Of a stretch of DNA of 51,033 bases, positions 26,923 through 35,478 are shown piece by piece; position 1 is the first letter of the stretch, and every line of letters starts with the position of its first letter. A program made the translations under genes and the position numbers. Where the stretch lies: the NCBI GenBank assembly GCA_949740725.1, contig CATJIO010000076.1:1-51033 (forward strand), read 5' to 3'. The stretch comes from an uncultured Lachnospiraceae bacterium. GTDB lineage: Bacteria; Bacillota; Clostridia; Lachnospirales; Lachnospiraceae. The notes under the pieces were generated by a model. The model was not told where the DNA came from. It did not search any database and saw nothing but the letters and a program-made list of their open reading frames with translations.

Positions 26923-28244
26923 GTAAACCGATTGTAGCGATCGTAGGGCGGCCCAATGTAGGGAAGTCCACGTTATTTAATGCCCTGGCAGGGGGGACCA
27001 TCTCCATTGTGAAGGATACGCCGGGGGTGACCAGGGACAGGATTTATGCGGACTGTACCTGGCTGGACCGGAATTTTACCTTGATTGACACTGGTGGCAT
27101 TGAGCCGGAGAGCAGGGATGTGATTCTGTCTCAAATGCGGGAGCAGGCGGAGATTGCTGTGGACACAGCGGACGTGATCGTCTTCATCGTGGATGTGCGC
27201 CAGGGGATGGTGGACGCGGATACCAAGGTAGCGGACATGCTGCGCAAGTCCAGGAAGCCGGTGGTGCTGGCGGTGAATAAGGTGGACAGCATAAAAAAAT
27301 ACGGAAATGACATTTACGAATTTTATAACTTGGGCATGGGAGACCCGATAAGCGTTTCCGCAGCTTCACGCTTAGGGATTGGCGATTTACTGGATGAAGT
27401 GGTGAAGCATTTTCCTGCTGAGGCAGAGGATGAGGTGGAAGATGAGCGGCCAAGGATTGCCCTGGTGGGAAAGCCAAATGTAGGAAAATCTTCCATTATC
27501 AATAAGCTTTTAGGTGAAAACCGGGTGATTGTCTCCGATGTGGCCGGGACTACCCGGGATGCGGTGGATACCCAGCTGGTAAAAAATGGAACAGAGTATA
27601 TCCTCATTGACACGGCAGGCCTTCGAAGGAAAAATAAGGTAAAGGAAGATTTAGAGCGGTATAGCATTATCCGGACCGTGACCGCAGTGGAGCGGGCGGA
27701 TGTGGTGGTGGTGGTGATCGATGCCAAGGAGGGGGTTACGGAGCAGGATGCGAAAATCGCCGGCATTGCCCATGAGCGGGGAAAAGGGATTATTGTGGCG
27801 GTGAATAAATGGGACGCCATCGAAAAAAATGATAAGACCATCTACGAGTACACCAGGAAGCTGAAGGAGACATTTTCCTTTATGCCTTATGCGGAATATC
27901 TCTTTATCTCAGCGGAGACTGGTCAGAGGCTTGGGAAGCTTTTTGACTTGATCGATACCATACGGGAGAACCAGACCCTCCGTGTGGCCACAGGTGTTCT
28001 GAATGAGATTATGGCGGAGGCGGTGGCCATGCAGCAGCCGCCATCGGATAAGGGAAAGCGGTTAAAGCTTTACTACATCACCCAGGTAGCGGTGAAGCCG
28101 CCAACGTTTGTTGTGTTTGTCAACGATAAGGAGCTGATGCATTTTTCCTACGCCCGGTATCTGGAGAATCAGATTCGGGAGGCATTTGGATTTAAAGGCA
28201 CATCCTTAAAGATCCTGGTAAGGGAGAGAAAGGAAAAGGGGTAA
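26919..28244 (+). CDS. der: Ribosome biogenesis GTPase Der (EngA)
   Basis: Der is an essential GTPase with two tandem G domains that helps assemble the 50S subunit. The 441 residues show the first G1 [14 protein letters not shown] near the N-terminus and the second G1 [14 protein letters not shown] near residue 185, each with DTxG (DTGGIEP, DTAGLRR) and NKxD motifs (NKVD, NKWD), and a C-terminal KH-like domain ending in [12 protein letters not shown]. Length is typical (about 436-490). It is followed five bases later by plsY. Confidence 0.97.
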   Translation: MSKPIVAIVGRPNVGKSTLFNALAGGTISIVKDTPGVTRDRIYADCTWLDRNFTLIDTGGIEPESRDVILSQMREQAEIAVDTADVIVFIVDVRQGMVDADTKVADMLRKSRKPVVLAVNKVDSIKKYGNDIYEFYNLGMGDPISVSAASRLGIGDLLDEVVKHFPAEAEDEVEDERPRIALVGKPNVGKSSIINKLLGENRVIVSDVAGTTRDAVDTQLVKNGTEYILIDTAGLRRKNKVKEDLERYSIIRTVTAVERADVVVVVIDAKEGVTEQDAKIAGIAHERGKGIIVAVNKWDAIEKNDKTIYEYTRKLKETFSFMPYAEYLFISAETGQRLGKLFDLIDTIRENQTLRVATGVLNEIMAEAVAMQQPPSDKGKRLKLYYITQVAVKPPTFVVFVNDKELMHFSYARYLENQIREAFGFKGTSLKILVRERKEKG

Positions 28245-28249
28245 TCATC

Positions 28250-28879
28250 ATGGAACGAGTGATATTTCTTTTGGCAGGCTATGTATTCGGCTTGCTGCAG
28301 ACCGGCTATATCTATGGGAAGATCCATGGCATGGACATCCGCCAGCACGGCAGTGGTAACTCCGGCGCCACCAACGCCCTTCGGGTTATGGGCAAAAAGG
28401 CGGGATTGGTGGTATTTCTAGGGGACGCCTTTAAGGCCATGATCCCCTGTATCCTGGTTCGGGTCATTTTAAGCGGCCGTCCTGACTACGCAGGGGTGGC
28501 TTACCTATACATGCTTTACCTTGGCTTTGGGGTTATCCTGGGGCACAATTTCCCTTTCTATATGCACTTTAAAGGCGGGAAGGGAATCGCTTGTATGGCT
28601 GGGCTGATCGCCAGCCTGGACTGGCGTCTGATCCTTATCTGTGGGGCGGTATTTCTTGGCGTGGTGCTTTCTACCCGCTATGTGTCTCTGGCTTCCATCC
28701 TGGTTTCCATTACCTTTCTTCTGGTAAACCTGTATTTTGCCACAAAGGGGGACTATGGCTTGTCCCAGGAGGCGGTGCCGGAATTTGGCATCCTTTTGCT
28801 GGTGATCTCCGCCATGGCTATCTGGCGTCACCGGGCAAATATCAAGCGGCTTTTGGCTGGCAATGAAAATAAAGTGTAA
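28250..28879 (+). CDS. plsY: Glycerol-3-phosphate acyltransferase PlsY
   Basis: PlsY transfers an acyl group from acyl-phosphate to glycerol 3-phosphate, the first step of phospholipid synthesis, in the membrane. The 209 residues form about five spans with the three cytoplasmic motifs: GSGNSGATNALRVMGKKAG, GHNFPFYMHFKGGKGIA and a late C-terminal loop. der, plsY and gpsA adjacent is common in Firmicutes, and gpsA supplies the glycerol 3-phosphate substrate. Confidence 0.96.
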   Translation: MERVIFLLAGYVFGLLQTGYIYGKIHGMDIRQHGSGNSGATNALRVMGKKAGLVVFLGDAFKAMIPCILVRVILSGRPDYAGVAYLYMLYLGFGVILGHNFPFYMHFKGGKGIACMAGLIASLDWRLILICGAVFLGVVLSTRYVSLASILVSITFLLVNLYFATKGDYGLSQEAVPEFGILLLVISAMAIWRHRANIKRLLAGNENKV

Positions 28880-28907
28880 TACTATGGAGAAAGAAGGATA
28901 ATAAGCT

Positions 28908-29951
28908 ATGGCAAGTATCGACGTAATCGGTTCTGGCACCTGGGGGACAGCCTTAGCTGTGCTGCTGGAGCGAAATGGACATCAGGTCGTCATCTGGTCG
29001 GCCATGGAAGAAGAGGCGAAGTCTCTTGCAGGCAAACGGGTTCACCCCAATCTGCCGGGGACGGCCATCCCACAGCAGATTCGGATTACCACAGATTTGC
29101 AGGAGGCCATGGAGGGAAAGAACCTTCTGGTGCTGGCGGTTCCCTCTGTATTTGTACGGGCGACCGCGGCGAGGATGAAGCCCTGGCTTACCCCGGGACA
29201 GCTGGTGGTGAATGTGGCCAAGGGAATCGAGGAGAGCACATTGATGACCTTGGCCCAGGTGATTGAGGAGGAGCTTCCCCATAGTGATGTGGCTGTATTA
29301 TCCGGCCCCAGCCACGCGGAGGAGGTGGCGAAGGGCCTGCCAACCACCTGTGTGACCGGCGCCCGCACCCAGGAGACGGCAGAACGGATCCAGGATATTT
29401 TTATGAACCAGGTATTCCGGGTGTACACCAGCCCGGATATTTTGGGAATTGAGCTGGGCGGCGCCCTGAAAAATGTTATCGCGTTGGCAGCGGGCATCGC
29501 CGACGGTCTGGGATATGGCGACAATACCAAGGCGGCGCTGATTACCAGGGGGATCGCGGAGATCACCCGGCTGGGGGTGGCCATGGGAGGAAAGTTTGAG
29601 ACCTTTTGCGGCCTCACGGGTATTGGGGATTTGATTGTGACCTGTGCCAGCGTCCACAGCCGGAACCGGCGAGCCGGCGTCCTCATGGGAGAGGGAAGGA
29701 CCATGAAGGAGGCCATGGAAGAGGTCCAGATGGTTGTGGAAGGAGTTTATTCCGCGAAGGCCGCCTTGGCTCTGGGAAAAAAATACGGCCAGAGCATGCC
29801 CATTGTGGAGCAGGTAAACCAGGTGCTTTTCGAAGGAAAGGCGGCCAGGGAAGCGGTGAATGAGCTGATGATCCGGGATAAACGAGTAGAGGCTTCAGGA
29901 CTGATGTGGAAGGGATATGGCGAAAGAACTGTAGAAAGCACCGAAAAATAG
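28908..29951 (+). CDS. gpsA: NAD(P)-dependent glycerol-3-phosphate dehydrogenase
   Basis: GpsA reduces dihydroxyacetone phosphate to glycerol 3-phosphate for lipid synthesis. The 347 residues have the Rossmann motif GSGTWGTALAVLLERNGH at the N-terminus, SGPSHAEEVAKGLPT, and the catalytic lysine segment GGALKNVIALAAGIADGLGY. The C-terminal domain contains TGIGDLIVTCASVHSRN. The start has AGAAAGAAGGATAATAAGCT upstream. The stop codon ends at 29951, one base before the -35 hexamer of the next promoter. Confidence 0.96.
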   Translation: MASIDVIGSGTWGTALAVLLERNGHQVVIWSAMEEEAKSLAGKRVHPNLPGTAIPQQIRITTDLQEAMEGKNLLVLAVPSVFVRATAARMKPWLTPGQLVVNVAKGIEESTLMTLAQVIEEELPHSDVAVLSGPSHAEEVAKGLPTTCVTGARTQETAERIQDIFMNQVFRVYTSPDILGIELGGALKNVIALAAGIADGLGYGDNTKAALITRGIAEITRLGVAMGGKFETFCGLTGIGDLIVTCASVHSRNRRAGVLMGEGRTMKEAMEEVQMVVEGVYSAKAALALGKKYGQSMPIVEQVNQVLFEGKAAREAVNELMIRDKRVEASGLMWKGYGERTVESTEK

Positions 29952-29980
29952 TTGACAAGTTCTTACGAAAAAATTATAAT
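29952..29980 (+). promoter_or_regulatory. Consensus promoter of the first Liv-type ABC operon
   Basis: TTGACA (29952-29957), 17 bases, TATAAT (29975-29980): a perfect sigma-A type promoter starting one base after the gpsA stop. It predicts a strongly expressed transcript with a leader of about 85 bases before the binding-protein gene. Confidence 0.85.
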
Positions 29981-30074
29981 GATGAAAGCTTTATGTTATC
30001 CGTTAACGCGATAAACTATCAAAGTCGCGTCCAGATTTGATGGATTGACAAAGCAAAGACGAGGAGGAATCATT

Positions 30075-31310
30075 ATGAAAAAAGTAATTAGTCTTGGTCT
30101 GGTAGCTGCGATGGCAGGCTCTTTAGTGGCCTGCGGAGGCAATTCTGCAGAGACCACCACTGCGGCAGCGGGGGAGACCAAAGCAGCAGAGGCGGGAGAG
30201 ACTGCCGCTGAGGCGGAAAAGACCGAGGGCGCAGGCGACGGCGCAGCGCTGGAAGGCAGCTTTAAGGTAGGCGTGATCGGGCCGTTAACCGGCGACGCGG
30301 CAGCTTATGGCCTGGCTGTACAGCACGGCGCGGAGATCGCGGCGGAAGAGATCAATGCGGCAGGCGGTATCAACGGCGCCTCCATCGAGATTCAGGCTCA
30401 GGACGATGAGGCTGACCCGGAGAAGAGTGTGAACGCATACAATACCTTAAAGGACTGGGGTATGCAGATGTTAGTGGGAACCACCACCTCCGGAGCATGC
30501 ATCGCAGTGGCTGCTGAGACTGTAAATGACAATATGTTCCAGATTACCCCATCCGGCTCTGCTGTAGAGTGCGTGTCTAATCCTAATGCGTTCCGCGTAT
30601 GCTTCTCTGATCCTGATCAGGGAACTGCATCGGCTCAGTATATCGGCGAGAACAAGATGGCGACCAAGGTTGCAATTATCTATGACAGCTCCAGCGTGTA
30701 TTCTGACGGTATTCGCGAGACCTTTGTATCCGAGGCGCCCAGCCAGGGGATCGAGATCGTAGCCAGCGAGGCATTTACCGCGGATAATAAGACGGATTTC
30801 TCCGTACAGCTGGATAAGGCCAAGGAAGCTGGCGCAGAGCTGGTGTTCCTGCCTATCTACTATCAGGAGGCTTCCATCATCTTAAAGCAGGCGGCGGATA
30901 AGGAGTTCCAGCCTATCTTCTTTGGCGTGGACGGAATGGACGGAATCCTTTCCGTAGAGAACTTTGACACATCTTTGGCAGAAGGCGTTATGCTTCTGAC
31001 CCCATTCGCTGCTGACGCAGAGGATGCCAAGGGCTTTACCACCAAGTATGTGGACGCTTACGGCGAGACGCCAAATCAGTTTGCGGCAGACGCTTATGAC
31101 GCGGTTTACGCGGTAGCAGAGGCGGCAAAGGTAGCAGGCATTACTCCAGATATGAGCTCTTCTGATATCTGCGACGCCTTAGTTCCGGCGATGACCCAGA
31201 TTACCATCGACGGCTTAACCGGCACAGGCACCACCTGGAATGAGGCGGGTGAGCCCAACAAGGACCCGAAGGCTGTAAAGATCGTAGGCGGCAAGTACGA
31301 GATGCAGTAA
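30075..31310 (+). CDS. Branched-chain amino acid-type ABC transporter substrate-binding lipoprotein (first system)
   Basis: 411-residue LivJ-type periplasmic-binding-protein family member anchored as a lipoprotein: lipobox SLVAC with C20, then a Thr/Ala/Glu-rich linker (about 22-60). The Peripla_BP_6 domain starts at VGVIGPLTGDAAAYGLAVQH and has EINAAGGINGASIEI, a sugar/amino-acid type hallmark. I start at ATG 30075 with GAGGAGG at 30061-30067; a longer in-frame start at 30045 is upstream of the signal. Probable ligand Leu/Ile/Val, judged from the complete system, is inference. Confidence 0.9.
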   Translation: MKKVISLGLVAAMAGSLVACGGNSAETTTAAAGETKAAEAGETAAEAEKTEGAGDGAALEGSFKVGVIGPLTGDAAAYGLAVQHGAEIAAEEINAAGGINGASIEIQAQDDEADPEKSVNAYNTLKDWGMQMLVGTTTSGACIAVAAETVNDNMFQITPSGSAVECVSNPNAFRVCFSDPDQGTASAQYIGENKMATKVAIIYDSSSVYSDGIRETFVSEAPSQGIEIVASEAFTADNKTDFSVQLDKAKEAGAELVFLPIYYQEASIILKQAADKEFQPIFFGVDGMDGILSVENFDTSLAEGVMLLTPFAADAEDAKGFTTKYVDAYGETPNQFAADAYDAVYAVAEAAKVAGITPDMSSSDICDALVPAMTQITIDGLTGTGTTWNEAGEPNKDPKAVKIVGGKYEMQ

Positions 31311-31328
31311 GGATTTTTACTGAACCCA

Positions 31329-31359
31329 ACAGAGGGTTGTCCTTTGGACAGCCCTCTGT
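31329..31359 (+). terminator. Hairpin after the first Liv-type binding-protein gene (attenuator or stabiliser)
   Basis: ACAGAGGGTTGTCC (31329-31342) and GGACAGCCCTCTGT (31346-31359) form a long stem with a single G-U pair and a three-base TTT loop. The T run after it is poor (TTACTATAAG). Such a hairpin between a binding-protein gene and its permease genes typically lowers downstream expression or protects the upstream message. Confidence 0.65.
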
Positions 31360-31440
31360 TTACTATAAGTTTGCTGTCAGGCGCAAGAAGGTTTTGTAAA
31401 AAGTTTTGATGAGACGTGAAAAGGCAAAAGAGGTGTATGT

Positions 31441-32322
31441 ATGAGTTTCCTATCTTATTTTATTAATGGTATCAGCCTTGGGAGTATCTATGCGATCATC
31501 GCGCTGGGATATACCATGGTATACGGAATTGCAAAGATGCTGAATTTCGCCCATGGTGATATTATCATGGTGGGCGCGTTTGCCACGTTTACCGTGGTCA
31601 GCACGAATGGAGGGAATCCCATTGTAGGGATCCTGGCTGCAGTGCTGGTCTGCACGGTGCTGGGCGTTACCATTGAGCGGGTGGCATACCGGCCTCTTCG
31701 GGGTGCGTCTCCTCTGGCTGTGCTGATCACCGCCATCGGCGTCAGCTATCTGCTACAGAATGTGGCTCTGCTGATCTTTGGATCCAATTCCAAGCAGTTT
31801 ACTTCTGTAGTGAATATTCCAGCGTTAAAGCTGGCGGATGGTCAGCTTTCCATCTCCGGCGTTACTATGGTGACCATCGCTTCCTGCATTGTCATCATGA
31901 TTGTACTCACCACCTTCATCAATAAGACGAAAATGGGACAGGCCATGCTGGCAGTTTCTGAGGATAAGGGGGCGGCTACCTTGATGGGGATCGATGTCAA
32001 CCGTACCATCGCCGTTACCTTTGCCATTGGCTCTGCCCTGGCGGCCATTGCAGGGGTGCTTCTCTGCTCGGCTTATCCCTCCCTGACCCCTTACACGGGA
32101 TCTATGCCAGGCATCAAGGCCTTTGTGGCTGCTGTATTCGGCGGCATTGGCTCTATTCCGGGAGCCATGATCGGAGGCATTATCCTGGGCGTGATTGAGA
32201 ACCTGTCCAAGGCCTACATTTCTTCTCAGCTTTCGGACGCCATTGTATTTTCCGTGCTGATTATCGTCCTGCTGGTGCGACCTACAGGTATACTGGGCAA
32301 AACGATTCACGAGAAAGTGTAG
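31441..32322 (+). CDS. livH: Branched-chain amino acid ABC transporter permease, LivH type (first system)
   Basis: A 293-residue, roughly eight-span permease of the LivH family. N-terminal SFLSYFINGISLGSIYAIIALGYT-like sequence (start of the family) and MLNFAHGDIIMVGAFA are diagnostic. The Arg-Pro-rich VERVAYRPLRGASPLA motif and the C-terminal VRPTGILGKT fit. It starts 130 bases after the binding-protein gene and is followed immediately by livM. Confidence 0.94.
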   Translation: MSFLSYFINGISLGSIYAIIALGYTMVYGIAKMLNFAHGDIIMVGAFATFTVVSTNGGNPIVGILAAVLVCTVLGVTIERVAYRPLRGASPLAVLITAIGVSYLLQNVALLIFGSNSKQFTSVVNIPALKLADGQLSISGVTMVTIASCIVIMIVLTTFINKTKMGQAMLAVSEDKGAATLMGIDVNRTIAVTFAIGSALAAIAGVLLCSAYPSLTPYTGSMPGIKAFVAAVFGGIGSIPGAMIGGIILGVIENLSKAYISSQLSDAIVFSVLIIVLLVRPTGILGKTIHEKV

Positions 32323-32331
32323 GTGGGGAAG

Positions 32332-33405
32332 ATGAAAAGAAAAGCAAAGGGCATAAAAAACCAAACAACCATTCAAAATTTTATCACATATGCCATTGTC
32401 ATTGCTTTCTGGGTATTTATCCAGATCTGGAGCAAGGCCGGGCAGATGACCAGCCTCTTAAACGGCCTGCTGGTGCCCATCTGTACATATGTGATCCTGG
32501 CCGTCTCCTTGAATCTTACGGTAGGAATCCTGGGAGAGCTGAGTCTGGGCCATGCTGGATTCATGTGTGTGGGCGCATTTTCCGGCGCATTCTTTACCAA
32601 GGCCATGGCCGGAGCGATTCCCAGCGTAGGCATCCGGTTTGCGATAGCCCTTCTGGTGGGCGCTGCTGTGGCGGCCTTGTTCGGATTCCTTATCGGGATT
32701 CCTGTGCTTCGCTTAACAGGCGATTACCTGGCCATCGTGACCCTTGCCTTCGGAGAAATTATTAAAAATCTGATCAATGTGCTTTACGTGGGAAAGGACA
32801 GCCGTGGCCTCCATCTTTCCATGAAGGATGTGGCTTCCCTGAATCTGGAGCCTGAGGGCGAAGTGATCATCAAGGGCGCCCAGGGTATTACTGGCACGCC
32901 AAAGGCATCGACCTTTACCATAGGCATCCTTCTGGTGCTCTTAGCGCTGTTTATCATCCTTAATCTAGTCAATTCCAGAACCGGCCGGGCGATTATGGCA
33001 ATTCGTGACAATCGGATCGCGGCCGAGTCTGTGGGAATAAATATTACAAAATACAAACTTCTGGCCTTTACCGTCTCTGCCTCCATCGCCGGGGTGGCGG
33101 GGGTATTATACTCTCACAATCTGTCCAGCCTTGCGGCTACGCCGAAGAATTTCGGCTACAATATGTCCATCATGATCCTGGTATTTGTGGTGCTGGGTGG
33201 CATTGGGAATATCCGGGGTTCTATCATTGCGGCAGTGATCTTAACGGCTTTGCCGGAATTGTTGCGTGGCTTAAACAACTATCGTATGCTGATTTACGCG
33301 ATTGTCTTGATCGCCATGATGCTCTTTAACTCCGCGCCCAAGGCCATTGAGATGCGGGAGCGGCTGATGGAAAAGGTTAAAGGCAAAGGGAAGGGGGCGG
33401 CTTAA
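32332..33405 (+). CDS. livM: Branched-chain amino acid ABC transporter permease, LivM type (first system)
   Basis: A 357-residue permease with the LivM signatures NLTVGILGELSLGHAGFMCV, LRLTGDYLAIVTLAFGEIIK and NRIAAESVGINITKYKL. I start at ATG 32332, preceded by AGGTGGGG; a GTG at 32323 is in frame but has no site. Its stop abuts livG by one base. A Lys-rich N-terminus faces the cytoplasm. Confidence 0.93.
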   Translation: MKRKAKGIKNQTTIQNFITYAIVIAFWVFIQIWSKAGQMTSLLNGLLVPICTYVILAVSLNLTVGILGELSLGHAGFMCVGAFSGAFFTKAMAGAIPSVGIRFAIALLVGAAVAALFGFLIGIPVLRLTGDYLAIVTLAFGEIIKNLINVLYVGKDSRGLHLSMKDVASLNLEPEGEVIIKGAQGITGTPKASTFTIGILLVLLALFIILNLVNSRTGRAIMAIRDNRIAAESVGINITKYKLLAFTVSASIAGVAGVLYSHNLSSLAATPKNFGYNMSIMILVFVVLGGIGNIRGSIIAAVILTALPELLRGLNNYRMLIYAIVLIAMMLFNSAPKAIEMRERLMEKVKGKGKGAA

Positions 33406-34164
33406 ATGGCAATGCTGGAAGTGAAAAATTTAAGTATCTCCTTCGGGGGCTTAAAGGCAGTGGACGATTTCCATGTTTCCATTGAGAAGGGGCAGCTCTA
33501 TGGCTTAATCGGGCCAAATGGAGCGGGGAAAACCACGGTATTCAATCTCCTTACTGGGGTATATAAGCCAGACGCCGGCAGTATCGAGCTGGATGGGGTG
33601 AATATCACTGGAAAGCGGACCATGGATATCAATCAGGGCGGCATCGCCAGGACCTTTCAGAATATCCGCCTTTTCAAGGAATTATCGGTGCTGGACAATG
33701 TGAAGGTAGGCCTTCACAATCATCATCCCTATTCCACCCTGGAGGGCATTTTCCGCCTTCCCAGGTATTTTAAGGTGGAGAAGGAGATGGATGAGAGGGC
33801 TCTGGAACTGTTAAAGGTTTTTGATTTGGATCAGGAGTCTGGCTATAAGGCTTCCAACCTTCCCTACGGCAAGCAGCGGAAGCTGGAGATCGCCAGGGCG
33901 CTGGCCACAGACCCCAAGCTCCTCCTTCTGGACGAGCCGGCAGCAGGCATGAATCCCAATGAGACAAAGGAGCTGATGGATACCATCCGTTTTGTGCGGG
34001 ATCATTTCGACATGACGATTCTTCTGATTGAGCATGACATGAAACTGGTTTCAGGAATCTGTGAGAAATTAACCGTACTAAATTTCGGCCAGGTTCTGAC
34101 AGAGGGGGAAACCTCCGACGTGTTAAATGACCCACAGGTAATTACCGCGTATCTGGGCGAATAG
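33406..34164 (+). CDS. livG: Branched-chain amino acid ABC transporter ATPase, LivG type (first system)
   Basis: 252-residue ABC ATPase. Walker A GPNGAGKT (36-43), signature region LPYGKQRKLEIARAL (the LivG variant of LSGGQ), Walker B LLLLDEPAAGMN and the H-loop histidine in IEHDMKLV are present. Starts one base after livM, so translation is coupled. Confidence 0.95.
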   Translation: MAMLEVKNLSISFGGLKAVDDFHVSIEKGQLYGLIGPNGAGKTTVFNLLTGVYKPDAGSIELDGVNITGKRTMDINQGGIARTFQNIRLFKELSVLDNVKVGLHNHHPYSTLEGIFRLPRYFKVEKEMDERALELLKVFDLDQESGYKASNLPYGKQRKLEIARALATDPKLLLLDEPAAGMNPNETKELMDTIRFVRDHFDMTILLIEHDMKLVSGICEKLTVLNFGQVLTEGETSDVLNDPQVITAYLGE

Positions 34165-34175
34165 GAGGAGCGATT

Positions 34176-34886
34176 ATGGCATTACTGGAAGTAAATGGAC
34201 TGGAAGTATATTATGGGGTGATTCAGGCGCTAAAAGGGATCTCCTTTGACGTGGAACAGGGGGAGATCATCGCTTTAATCGGCGCAAATGGCGCGGGAAA
34301 GACTACCACCCTGCAGACCATCACCGGCCTGATCCCGGCCAAGGCAGGGACCATCATCTACGAGGGCAGGGACATCACCCGGCTGGCGGGACATAAGCTG
34401 GTGCCTATGGGAATCGCTCATGTGCCTGAGGGACGCCGTGTCTTTGCTCAGCTGTCTGTTCTGCAGAATCTGAAGCTGGGAGCTTATACCCGCAGCGATA
34501 AAAATGAACTAGAAGAAACGTTAAAGGTAGTCTATAACCGCTTCCCACGGCTGGAGGAGCGGAAGAATCAGCTGGCAGGAACCCTTTCCGGCGGTGAGCA
34601 GCAGATGTTAGCCATGGGCCGCGCCCTGATGAGCCACCCTAAGCTGATCGTGATGGATGAGCCTTCTATGGGGCTTTCCCCTATCTATGTGAATGAGATC
34701 TTTGATATTATCCAGAAGATCAATGGGGACGGGGTTACGGTTCTCTTGGTGGAGCAAAATGCGAAAAAGGCCTTATCCATCGCTACCCGGGCCTACGTTC
34801 TGGAGACGGGATCCATCGCCCTTTCCGGGGACGCCGGTGAGCTGATGAATAATGACCAGGTGAAGAAGGCGTATCTTAGTGAATAG
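34176..34886 (+). CDS. livF: Branched-chain amino acid ABC transporter ATPase, LivF type (first system)
   Basis: 236-residue ATPase with Walker A GANGAGKT (36-43), canonical LSGGEQQMLAMGRAL, Walker B-like IVMDEPSMGLSP and VEQNAKKALSIATRAYVLE. It ends the first operon, before a strong terminator. Confidence 0.95.
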   Translation: MALLEVNGLEVYYGVIQALKGISFDVEQGEIIALIGANGAGKTTTLQTITGLIPAKAGTIIYEGRDITRLAGHKLVPMGIAHVPEGRRVFAQLSVLQNLKLGAYTRSDKNELEETLKVVYNRFPRLEERKNQLAGTLSGGEQQMLAMGRALMSHPKLIVMDEPSMGLSPIYVNEIFDIIQKINGDGVTVLLVEQNAKKALSIATRAYVLETGSIALSGDAGELMNNDQVKKAYLSE

Positions 34887-34893
34887 GAAGTGG

Positions 34894-34922
34894 AAAAGCC
34901 AGAAGATTTTCTGGCTTTTTTT
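34894..34922 (+). terminator. Terminator of the first Liv-type operon
   Basis: AAAAGCCAGAA (34894-34904) and TTCTGGCTTTT (34909-34919) form an 11-bp stem with a GATT loop and a long T run. A textbook intrinsic terminator. Confidence 0.9.
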
Positions 34923-35002
34923 GTGTAGTTATGGTAAAATCCACATAGAGTAATGGGGACGATATGGAAATACTCAGACAGATTCATAAAGGGGGTTTTA
35001 TT

Positions 35003-35425
35003 ATGTCTATGCTGCAGAAAGCCATTGATGTGGCTACAGAGGCTTTGGCGGGGAAGCAGGATCAATATGGACGTCCGTATGTGGAGCATGCCCTGCGGGT
35101 GATGGAGAAAATGGAGACTGAGGAGGAGAAGATCGTGGCAGTGCTCCACGATGTTTTGGAGGATTCAGAGTGGTCCATGGGAGATTTGCGGATCTATGGT
35201 TTTTCCCAGACCGTGCTGGATGCGGTGGAGCAGCTGACCAAGCGCAGGGATATGACGTATTATGAATATATTGAGGACATTAGCTGCTGTCCTTTGGCCG
35301 CTAAGGTAAAAATCGCGGAGGTGGAGGATAATCAGGATGTGGTCCGGGTAAATAAGATGTCCTTTAAAACCTATACCCTTGAGGAGCGGGCGAAAAAGAC
35401 TATCGGCTTATTAAAACAAGAATAA
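35003..35425 (+). CDS. Small HD-domain protein, RelA/SpoT hydrolase-like
   Basis: 140 residues from ATG 35003, seven bases after AAAGGGGG. The HD-type motif is visible: H29 in YVEHALRVM and H49-D50 in VLHDVLEDSEW, then EVEDNQD near 107-112 as the distal acidic site. It looks like the N-terminal hydrolase half of SpoT without a synthetase domain, as in small alarmone hydrolases or guanosine polyphosphate pyrophosphohydrolases. The exact substrate is not certain. It lies just before spoIVA, whose promoter overlaps its end. Confidence 0.82.
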   Translation: MSMLQKAIDVATEALAGKQDQYGRPYVEHALRVMEKMETEEEKIVAVLHDVLEDSEWSMGDLRIYGFSQTVLDAVEQLTKRRDMTYYEYIEDISCCPLAAKVKIAEVEDNQDVVRVNKMSFKTYTLEERAKKTIGLLKQE

Positions 35426-35451
35426 TAAACCATTGCCCTCTTGCATATACT
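35421..35451 (+). promoter_or_regulatory. Possible sigma-E promoter of spoIVA
   Basis: CATATACT (35444-35451) resembles the sigma-E -10 consensus (CATACAMT), and AATAATAA (35421-35428) is a fair -35, 15 bases upstream. It overlaps the end of the HD gene. spoIVA is transcribed by sigma-E in Bacillus and clostridia. Confidence 0.4.
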
Positions 35452-35478
35452 GTATCAGCATAGCAAGGGGGTATTTTT

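Noticed and set aside
29042-29716. Antisense ORF of 224 codons over gpsA
   Set aside because: No ribosome site or family similarity; gpsA motifs on the + strand are unambiguous.
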